This document shows positions 24,471 through 32,251 of a DNA stretch of 64,000 bases, piece by piece (positions within the stretch are counted from its first letter, which is position 1; each line of letters starts with the position of its first letter). This DNA is from Clostridia bacterium. Lineage in GTDB: Bacteria; Bacillota; Clostridia; Oscillospirales; CAG-272. The stretch covers positions 62,001 through 126,000 of the forward strand of contig JAFQEJ010000057.1 in assembly GCA_017399105.1 (NCBI GenBank), given 5' to 3'. The notes under the pieces were generated by a model. That model saw only the letters and a list, made by a program, of their open reading frames with translations. It was not told the DNA's origin and did not search any database. Position numbers and translations under genes: made by a program.

Positions 24471-25346
24471 GTGAACAATACACCATATATCAAGGCGGAG
24501 CATGTGAGCTTTGCCTATAAAAACGATGACAGCGGCGATGTGCAGGTGCTGCGCGATGTGAGCTTTGAGATTGCGCGGGGCGAATTTGTGGCGGTGCTCG
24601 GGCATAACGGCTCGGGAAAATCCACCCTTGCCAAGCTGCTGAATATGATTCTCTCCCCGAGCGAGGGCAGAATTTATATCGACGGCGAGGAGATTACCTC
24701 TCCCGATTTCACCGAGGAGGATCTCTTCCGCATCAGGCGCAAGATCGGCATGGTTTTTCAGAATCCCGACAATCAGCTGGTTGCCACCATCGTGGAGGAG
24801 GACATCGCCTTCGGTCCCGAAAATCTGGGCACCACACCTGCCGAGATCAGAGCCCGCGTGGATGAAGCCCTGGCTGCGGTGGGAATGACCGCCTTTGCAC
24901 GCCATTCGCCCCATCAGCTCTCGGGCGGACAGAAGCAGCGCATCGCCATCGCAGGCATTATCGCCATGCTTCCCGAGTGCATCATTTTTGATGAATCCAC
25001 CGCCATGCTCGATCCCTCCGGCAGGGAAGAGGTTATGGAAACCATTGAAAAGCTCAACCGCGAGCGGGGCATTACGGTGCTGCACATTACCCATAATATG
25101 AATGAGGCGGTGCGTGCCGATCGGATTCTGGTGGTCAATGACGGTCAGATTCTCATTGACGGAAAGCCCCGCGAGGTATTCTCCCATGTGGAGGAGCTGA
25201 AGGCGGTGGGGCTTGATGTGCCTCAGGTCACCGAGCTCATGTGGAAGCTGCGCGGACAGGGAATTGCACTTCCCGCGAATATCATAGATGAGGAAGAGGG
25301 CGCAGATCTGCTTGCTTCGCTCATCCGAGGAGAACAAAGCAAATGA
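24471..25346 (+). CDS. ecfA1: ECF transporter ATPase EcfA1
   Basis: This is one of the two ATPases of the shared energy-coupling module that powers several vitamin S-components. The 291-residue product has Walker A GHNGSGKST near residue 42, the Q-loop region VFQNPDNQLV, signature LSGGQKQR near residue 146, Walker B IIFDESTAMLD and H-loop THNM. The start is taken as the GTG at 24471, 8 nt after GAGAAGGA; an upstream ATG (24435) would overlap the methyltransferase gene and lacks a site. The stop overlaps ecfA2 by 4 nt. Confidence 0.95.
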   Translation: MNNTPYIKAEHVSFAYKNDDSGDVQVLRDVSFEIARGEFVAVLGHNGSGKSTLAKLLNMILSPSEGRIYIDGEEITSPDFTEEDLFRIRRKIGMVFQNPDNQLVATIVEEDIAFGPENLGTTPAEIRARVDEALAAVGMTAFARHSPHQLSGGQKQRIAIAGIIAMLPECIIFDESTAMLDPSGREEVMETIEKLNRERGITVLHITHNMNEAVRADRILVVNDGQILIDGKPREVFSHVEELKAVGLDVPQVTELMWKLRGQGIALPANIIDEEEGADLLASLIRGEQSK

Positions 25347-26230
25347 CAACAGAAAATAAAGCGACCTCGATTCGCTTTGAAAATGTTTCTTATATATACA
25401 GCCCGGACACCCCCTTTGAAAAGCGTGCGCTCGACTGCATCAACACCGAGATCGAGGGCGGCGTGATTACAGGTCTGATCGGTCATACCGGCTCGGGAAA
25501 ATCCACGCTGGTACAGCTGATGAACGGACTGCTGAAGCCAACCTGCGGCAAGGTCTATGTGGGCGGCCGCGACATCTGGGAAGATCCGAAGAAGATCCGC
25601 GAATTCCGCTTCAGGGTGGGACTGGTCTTTCAGTACCCCGAATATCAGCTCTTTGAGGAGACGATTTACAAGGATATCGCCTTCGGTCCCTCGAATATGG
25701 GGCTGGATGAAGCTGAAATCAAGGCGCGGGTTCTGGAATCGCTGGACTTTGTGGGACTTGACGCATCAATGCTGGATAAATCTCCCTTCGATCTCTCGGG
25801 CGGACAGAAGCGGCGTGTGGCGATTGCGGGCATTATGGCGATGCGTCCCGAGGTGCTGGTGTTGGACGAGCCGGCAGCAGGTCTTGATCCCAGAGGAAGG
25901 GAAGAGATTCTCGGCGGCGTGCACGAGTATCAGAGAAGATCGGGCTCCACCGTCATCATCGTCAGCCACAGCATGGAGGATATGGCAAAATACGCCGACC
26001 GTCTCCTTGTGATGAAGGGGGCTGAGGTGATCAAAAACGGCGACTGTCACGAGATCTTTGCCGAGTCGGAGACGCTGACCTCCATCGGTCTCGACGTGCC
26101 GCAGATCACCCGCTTTATGAAGGCATTGGCTGCCCGCGGCGTCGATGTGCCTGCCGATATCTTTACCGTGGATGAAGCGGCGGCGGCGTTGCTTCCCCTT
26201 CTCAGAAAGGAGGGCGGTGCATCATGCTGA
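25343..26230 (+). CDS. ecfA2: ECF transporter ATPase EcfA2
   Basis: This is the second ATPase of the ECF module, pairing with EcfA1. The 295-residue product has Walker A GHTGSGKST near residue 47, the FQYPEYQLFEE Q-loop typical of EcfA2, signature LSGGQKRR near residue 150, Walker B VLVLDEPAAGLDP and H-loop SHSMED. The C-terminus carries the extra helical domain seen in this family. Start and stop overlap the neighbouring ecf genes by 4 and 7 nt, so the three are translationally coupled. Confidence 0.96.
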   Translation: MTTENKATSIRFENVSYIYSPDTPFEKRALDCINTEIEGGVITGLIGHTGSGKSTLVQLMNGLLKPTCGKVYVGGRDIWEDPKKIREFRFRVGLVFQYPEYQLFEETIYKDIAFGPSNMGLDEAEIKARVLESLDFVGLDASMLDKSPFDLSGGQKRRVAIAGIMAMRPEVLVLDEPAAGLDPRGREEILGGVHEYQRRSGSTVIIVSHSMEDMAKYADRLLVMKGAEVIKNGDCHEIFAESETLTSIGLDVPQITRFMKALAARGVDVPADIFTVDEAAAALLPLLRKEGGASC

Positions 26231-27045
26231 AGGATATTACCTTAGGTCAGTACTTCCCCGGAACCTCGCCCCTGCACAAGCTCGATCCGCGCATGAAGAT
26301 CATCCTCACGGTCATATATATTGTTGATATCCTTTTTGCCTCCAACATCTGGAGCTTTCTTCTGGTGTCGCTCTTCACCGTGGGACTTGTGCTGATCAGC
26401 ACCATTCCGCCGAAGATTGTCATCAAGGGTCTGAAGCCGCTGATCTTTATCATCGCCTTTACGGTGATTTTCAACATCTTCTGGACAGAGGGCGATCATC
26501 TGCTGCTCTCGGCAGGTCCTGTGAAAATCTATCTTGAGGGCATCATGTACGCCATCTTCATGATTGTGCGCGTTGTGGCACTCCTTGCCGGAACCTGCGT
26601 GGTGCTCACCTATACCACCTCGCCCATCGCGCTCACCGACGGACTTGAGCAGCTGCTCTCCCCTCTGAAGAAGCTGAGACTGCCGGTGCATGAGTTTTCC
26701 ATGATGATGACCATTGCGCTGCGCTTTATCCCCACGCTGGTGGAGGAGACCGACAAGATCATGAGCGCACAGAAGGCGCGCGGTGCCGATTTTGAGAGCG
26801 GAAGCCTGATCAGCCGTGCAAAGGCTCTGGTGCCTATTCTGATTCCCCTTTTCGTATCTGCTTTCCGACGTGCCGACGATCTGGCGGTTGCCATGGAGTG
26901 CCGCTGCTACCGGGGCGGTGAGGGACGCAGTAAGATGACGGCTCTGCACTTTACCGGACGGGATTTTCTCTGGCTCGGTATATTCCTTCTCTTCGGTGCG
27001 GCTGTGATTCTGATTAACCGCTTTGCCCCGGGCATCAGCCTGTAA
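26224..27045 (+). CDS. ecfT: ECF transporter transmembrane subunit EcfT
   Basis: EcfT is the membrane scaffold that links S-components to the two ATPases. The 273-residue product has about five hydrophobic segments and, in its long cytoplasmic coupling helices, the two motifs that contact the ATPases: AQKARGADF near residue 185 and CRCYRGG near residue 227, where the second deviates from the usual ARG. It completes the ecfA1-ecfA2-ecfT set. The S-component at 9208 is a possible client; none is in this operon. Confidence 0.94.
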   Translation: MLKDITLGQYFPGTSPLHKLDPRMKIILTVIYIVDILFASNIWSFLLVSLFTVGLVLISTIPPKIVIKGLKPLIFIIAFTVIFNIFWTEGDHLLLSAGPVKIYLEGIMYAIFMIVRVVALLAGTCVVLTYTTSPIALTDGLEQLLSPLKKLRLPVHEFSMMMTIALRFIPTLVEETDKIMSAQKARGADFESGSLISRAKALVPILIPLFVSAFRRADDLAVAMECRCYRGGEGRSKMTALHFTGRDFLWLGIFLLFGAAVILINRFAPGISL

Positions 27046-27049
27046 GCTC

Positions 27050-27805
27050 ATGAAGATTTTGCTCACGCTGTCCTATCTGGGAACGAATTTTCACGGCTGG
27101 CAGGTTCAGCCCGGATGCCGCACCGTTCAGGCGACTCTGCAGGAGGCATGCGAAGCGCTCTTCGGCTGTGCCGTCGATATCACCGGCTGTTCGCGCACCG
27201 ATGCAGGGGTTCATGCCAACCGATTCTGCGCAACCGCTTCACCGAAGGAAGGCAGCTTTACTAACCGTATTCCTGCGGAAAGAATTCCCCCTGCACTCAA
27301 TGTGAAGCTGCCCCGCGACCTGTCTGTGATCGATGCATATGAGGTCGGCGATGACTTCCATGCCCGCTATGACGTGATCTCAAAGGAATACGAATATCTC
27401 ATCCGCGACGGGCTTCCTCGCAGTCCCTTTTTTGAGGATCGCGCCTGGCAGATTCCCCGTCCGCTGGATGAAGTGCTCATGAACGAGGCATGTGCTCCCT
27501 TTGTCGGCAGGCATGATTTCGGCGGCTTTATGGCGAGCGGCTCGGATATTGCCGATACGGTGCGTACCATCCGGAGCTTTCGCGTTTTCCGCTGCGGAGA
27601 GCTGGTTCACATCCGCGTCAGCGCCGATGGCTTCCTTTATAATATGGTGCGGATTCTGACAGGGACGCTGGTCGCTGTCTCGGAGGGGAAGATTTCTGTC
27701 GGTGACCTGCCCGGGATTATTGCATCGCGCGACAGAACAAGAGCGGGGAATACAGCACCTGCCCACGGACTTTATCTGAACAACGTCATATATCCCGATT
27801 TTTAA
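27050..27805 (+). CDS. truA: tRNA pseudouridine synthase TruA
   Basis: TruA makes pseudouridine at positions 38-40 of the tRNA anticodon arm. The 251-residue product has the N-terminal YLGTNFHGWQ, the catalytic GCSRTDAGVHA with the nucleophilic aspartate near residue 53, the FHARYDVISKEYEY segment, and the SADGFLYNMVRILTGTL segment. The ATG at 27050 follows the ecfT stop by 4 nt with no strong ribosome-binding site, suggesting coupling. The gene is commonly found next to ecf genes in Firmicutes. Confidence 0.95.
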   Translation: MKILLTLSYLGTNFHGWQVQPGCRTVQATLQEACEALFGCAVDITGCSRTDAGVHANRFCATASPKEGSFTNRIPAERIPPALNVKLPRDLSVIDAYEVGDDFHARYDVISKEYEYLIRDGLPRSPFFEDRAWQIPRPLDEVLMNEACAPFVGRHDFGGFMASGSDIADTVRTIRSFRVFRCGELVHIRVSADGFLYNMVRILTGTLVAVSEGKISVGDLPGIIASRDRTRAGNTAPAHGLYLNNVIYPDF

Positions 27806-27828
27806 CGAATGCAGAAAGGAGAGCCACC

Positions 27829-29109
27829 ATGGTACCGCAGTCACCCGTTACAGGCGGCGGAAAAGACCCCGAAAAGGTCAAAAAGGTCAAACGCCGTCCC
27901 GAATATGTGATCGAAGAGGTCAGCGAAAATCCCTATTACCTCGCCATATCCAGAAAATACAAATACGCAAAGCTCTTCACCGTGGCGCTGCTCGTCATTT
28001 ATCTGCTTTTCATGATTTCCACCAGGCGGGACGACATCACCATCGAGAATCTGCGCTATATGTTCAAGTATATCGATGTCTCTCCCGACGGCGAGGAGGC
28101 GTCACTGACAGAGCTGCTCTACGATTCGGACAGCGAGCTGACGCTGGAGTTATACCGCGGTGATGTGGTAAGTGCCACCTCAAAGGCAGTCACCATCTAC
28201 GATGCCGGCGGCAGCAGCGTTATGACCAGTGAGGAAGCCTTTGATAATCCGGTGATCCGCTCCTCCGAAAAGTATCTGATGGTCTATGATCTGGGCGGGG
28301 ATCATTTCTCGATTTACAACTCCTTTACACAGCTTTATACCGAGAGCTTTTCCTTCCCCATCAGCTGTGCCGACATCAGCGATTCCTCTGCCTTTGCGGT
28401 GGCAACCCGCAATCTGGAGTACAAGACCGAGGTGCTCTTCTACGACAAAAACTACAAGGTGGTCAACCGCATCTCCAAGGATAAATATGCAGCCTCTCTC
28501 GATCTGAATCCCGAGGGCACCGAGCTGCTGCTGGCGTCCTTCAACGTGGAGGGCGGCGACTATTACACCGAAATCATGCGGCTGAAGGCGGCTGAAACCG
28601 AGCCCTCGCTGCTCTTTACCATAAGCGACACGATGCCGCTTGAGATTGCCTATACCTCCGACGGAGGCTTCAGTCTGCTCTGCGACAGGGGCATCTGCTA
28701 CTACGATGAAAAGGGCGTCAAGCGGGGGGAGATGATCTTCTCGGGACTGCCTGCCGATGTTTACCTGGGCGCAGATTATACGGTTGCCGTATTCAATCAG
28801 AACCTGGTGGGATACAATAACCTTGTGCTGGTCACCGACCGCTCGGGCAACACGGTTTACCGCACCTATCTGAAGGGACAGCTTGTGGATATCGATGTGT
28901 CGGGGGATGATGTCTTCATTCTGCTGGATGGAAGCGTCGTAAAAATCGCACTGGACAGCGGTCACGAGATATCCGAGGCGGTGGAGAAGAATACCCTTCA
29001 GGTGCTTGCGGCAGGAGACGGTGCGGCGGTGATCTGCTATTCCAACAAGGCTTCGGTCTGCACCTTCAGAGAAGGAACCGAAACAGAAACAAGTGAGGAA
29101 ACAAACTGA
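27829..29109 (+). CDS. DUF5711-family membrane-anchored beta-propeller-like protein
   Basis: The 426-residue product has a basic cytoplasmic N-terminus (KKVKRRPEYVIEE), one membrane helix at residues about 44-62, and an extracellular part of about 350 residues made of repeated short strands, as in a beta-propeller. This matches DUF5711, a clostridial family without known function. AAGGAG precedes the ATG. It sits between truA and cvpA in one operon, and the cvpA start is 3 nt after its stop. Confidence 0.75.
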   Translation: MVPQSPVTGGGKDPEKVKKVKRRPEYVIEEVSENPYYLAISRKYKYAKLFTVALLVIYLLFMISTRRDDITIENLRYMFKYIDVSPDGEEASLTELLYDSDSELTLELYRGDVVSATSKAVTIYDAGGSSVMTSEEAFDNPVIRSSEKYLMVYDLGGDHFSIYNSFTQLYTESFSFPISCADISDSSAFAVATRNLEYKTEVLFYDKNYKVVNRISKDKYAASLDLNPEGTELLLASFNVEGGDYYTEIMRLKAAETEPSLLFTISDTMPLEIAYTSDGGFSLLCDRGICYYDEKGVKRGEMIFSGLPADVYLGADYTVAVFNQNLVGYNNLVLVTDRSGNTVYRTYLKGQLVDIDVSGDDVFILLDGSVVKIALDSGHEISEAVEKNTLQVLAAGDGAAVICYSNKASVCTFREGTETETSEETN

Positions 29110-29112
29110 TAT

Positions 29113-29823
29113 ATGAGCATTTTATTTGATCTGATCCTGATCGTCGTTGCCGCAATCTGCATCATTTCGGGTGTCAGACGGGGCTTTATCCGCTCGGTGA
29201 TCAATATTGTTACACTGGCGGCGGCGGTGATCTGTGCATATATGTTTATGCCTGCCGTATCGGCATATCTCCACGAGGAATTTATCGAGGAATCGGTCAG
29301 TGCGCCGGTTGAGGAAGAGCTTGCCGGCATGGCGGGCGGTGATGAGAGCGGTCTTGCACAGCTCTTTGCCGATTCTCCTGCGGCGCTGTCCGAGCTTGTT
29401 GGTCGCTACAATACCGAGCTTGCCGATGTGGTTGCTTACTATGAAGAGGCTGTGGCTGAGGGCGCTCAGGAGATGCTTGAAAATCTCTCGCGCTATATCT
29501 CGGAGGCGGCGGCAAAAACGGTGTCCGATTTAACGGCATTTCTGCTCATCTTTGCGGCGGTGGTGATTCTGCTGAAGCTTGTGGGCTGGCTGCTCGATCT
29601 CATCTTCAAGCTGCCGGTGCTGAGCACGCTCAACCGCGTATTGGGAATTGTATTCGGCATCATCTGCGCCTACCTCTATATGAGCGTGCTGGCGGTGGTG
29701 ATTGTCAAGGGTATTCCCGCGCTTTCCTCCATCTTCCCCGAGCAGTTTGCCACGGCATCGGTGGAGAACACCATGGTGCTCAAGTGGATTTATGAATATA
29801 ATATCTTTACGCTGCTCAAATAA
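29113..29823 (+). CDS. CvpA-family membrane protein
   Basis: The 236-residue product starts with the CvpA pattern of a hydrophobic helix followed by GVRRGFIRSVINI. Two N-terminal helices, an extracellular insertion rich in acidic residues (about 60-130), and two further helices (LIFAAVVILLKLVGWLLD, VFGIICAYLYM) follow. CvpA was first linked to colicin V production and is now seen as a widespread envelope protein of unclear role. It is probably the last gene of the ruvA-cvpA operon. No terminator was identified in the 109 bp before clpE. Confidence 0.85.
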   Translation: MSILFDLILIVVAAICIISGVRRGFIRSVINIVTLAAAVICAYMFMPAVSAYLHEEFIEESVSAPVEEELAGMAGGDESGLAQLFADSPAALSELVGRYNTELADVVAYYEEAVAEGAQEMLENLSRYISEAAAKTVSDLTAFLLIFAAVVILLKLVGWLLDLIFKLPVLSTLNRVLGIVFGIICAYLYMSVLAVVIVKGIPALSSIFPEQFATASVENTMVLKWIYEYNIFTLLK

Positions 29824-29932
29824 GATACAGCCGATTTATGATTTATTCAATATCCCTTCAAATTTTCGGAGTAAAATGAAAATCGTTGGCTTTGTCGACA
29901 GTAAAATAATTTTTCTAAACAGGTGATAACAA

Positions 29933-32251
29933 ATGTTAATGTGTGCAAGATGTCACGAACGCGTGGCAGTTGTCTATATAACCAGAATCGAAAACAATCA
30001 GACCATCAACGAGGGCGTTTGTTTGAAATGCGCCAAAGAGCTGGGCATTAAGCCGGTCAACGATATGATCGAAAAGATGGGACTCAGCGATGAGGATATG
30101 GAGAAAATTGACAATGAGGGGATGTTGAGTATGCTCGCTCCCACAGATGACAGTGAGGATGACGAGGACTGCGGAAGGGCTCCTGCCATTGATTTTCGTA
30201 AGCTCTTCAGCAATATGCTCTCCGATTTGCCTCAGAAGGAGGGCGATCCGGCAAAGCAGGACGGTCAGCAGAAGGCGGGTGCCGCACCCAAGCAGATTAA
30301 GCAGAAGGGACGCAGATCTCTCGACCAGTACTGCCTTGATCTGACTAAGCGTGCCCGTGAAGGAAAGCTGGATAATATCATCGGACGAGACCGGGAGCTT
30401 GGCCGCATGATCCAGATTCTCTGCCGCCGTCAGAAGAATAATCCCTGTCTCATCGGTGAGCCGGGTGTGGGTAAGACTGCCATCGCAGAAGCCCTTGCCC
30501 TGAGAATTGCGGCAGGCAATGTGCCCTATAAGCTGAAGAACAAGGAAATCCATCTGGTTGACCTCACCGCCCTTGTGGCGGGTACGCAGTTCCGCGGTCA
30601 GTTTGAATCGCGCATGAAGGGGCTGATTGCGGAGGTCAAGAGCCTTGGCAACATCATCCTCGTCATCGACGAGGTACACAGCATTGTGGGTGCAGGTGAC
30701 GCCGAGGGCAGCATGAACGCCGCCAACATCCTCAAGCCCGCACTCTCCAGAGGTGAGATTCAGGTGATCGGCGCCACAACCCTCACCGAATACCGCAAAT
30801 ATATCGAGAAGGATTCGGCACTCGAGCGCCGCTTCCAGCCCATCATCGTGGAGGAGCCGTCGATTGAAGATACCACGAAGATTCTGCTGGGCATCAAGCA
30901 TTATTATGAGCTGTAACACGGTATTAAGATTCCCGACGAGACGGTGCGCCGCGCGGTGATTCTCTCGGAGCGCTATATTACAGACCGCTTCCTGCCCGAC
31001 AAAGCCATCGACCTGCTGGATGAAGCATCCTCCTATCTGGCGCTCCATGCCCCTGTGATCGAGCAGATCGAAGCGATTAAGGCGACGGTTGAAAACACCC
31101 GCAGGGAGCGCGAAACGCTTGAGGCACAGCTTGAATCGGGTGAGGTGCCGGATGAGAGTATTTATCAGCGCATTGCCGATCTGAAGGTGCGCGAGCTCAA
31201 GGATATGAATACCTTTGGTGCGCTTTCACGCGAGCGCGACGGCATCGTGCTCACAACGGCGGAGCTTGCCGAGGTGATTGAAATCTGGACCGGTGTGCCG
31301 GCATCCGATATTACCGAGGATGAATTTATCCGCATTGACAAGCTGGAGTCCCGTCTCAAGGCGCGCATTGTCGGTCAGGATGAGGCAGTTTCGGCTGTTG
31401 CCCGTGCCATCAAGCGCAGCCGTGCCGGTGTGGCTTACAAGCGCCGTCCCGTTTCCTTTATCTTTGCAGGTCCCACGGGCGTCGGCAAGACCGAGCTTGT
31501 GCGCACCCTTGCAAACGAGCTCTTCAACTCTCCCGAGACGCTGATCAGGCTCGATATGTCCGAGTTTATGGAGAAGCATTCGGTATCCCGTATGGTCGGC
31601 TCTCCTCCCGGCTATGTGGGCTATGATGAGGCGGGACAGCTCACCGAGAAGATCAGACGCAAGCCCTATTCGGTGGTGCTCTTTGACGAGATTGAAAAGG
31701 CGCATCCCGATGTGCTCAATGTACTGCTGCAGATTCTCGATGACGGCAGAATCACCGACGCTCAGGGCAGAGTGATCAACTTTGAGAATACCGTCATCGT
31801 GATGACCACCAATGCAGGCTCCAATCTGGCGCTTGCTCCCGCGGGCTTCGGCATCACAGAAAAGGCAAGCGGTGAGACACGCACCGAAAAGGCGCTCTCC
31901 GAATTCCTGCGTCCCGAATTCATCAACCGCGTGGATGAGATCATCACCTTCCGCAGCCTGGATGAGAATGACTTCACATCGATTGCCGAAATCATGCTGG
32001 GAGATCTGGCAAAGGCGCTTGCCGAAAAGGAGATTTCCTTCACCTGCACTCCTGCAGCATCGCAGTTCATTGCGAAGAATTCCTTCTCGCGCAAGTTCGG
32101 TGCACGCAATATGCGCCGTTATATTCAGCGCACGCTTGAGGATGAAATTGCAAACCGCATCATTGGCAGCTACGGAAAGAAGATCACTGCCATTCTGGTT
32201 GACTGTACCGAAGGAAAAGAGAATCTGAATATTCAATGTGAAATGTCATGA
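29933..32251 (+). pseudogene. clpE: ClpE-type AAA+ protease ATPase, interrupted by an in-frame TAA
   Basis: Clp ATPases unfold proteins and feed them to ClpP. The frame encodes about 770 codons. An N-terminal zinc finger (CARCHE...CLKCAKE) marks it as ClpE-like. The first AAA domain has GEPGVGKTA and ILVIDEVHS, the middle region is coiled coil, and the second AAA domain has GPTGVGKTE, LFDEIEKAHPD and TTNAGSN. Codon 328 (30914-30916) is TAA between YYEL and HGIKIPDE, at the border between the large and lid parts of the first AAA domain; tyrosine at this place would need one base change. No ribosome-binding site precedes the next GTG (30944). It may be a nonsense mutant, an assembly error or two polypeptides. 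The last codons overlap the next gene (ATGA). Confidence 0.85.

Noticed and set aside
29933..32251. Stop-codon reassignment as the cause of the internal stops
   Set aside because: One interruption is TAA and the other (ruvA) is TAG, TAA ends most genes here and TAG ends ruvC, so a recoded stop does not explain both.
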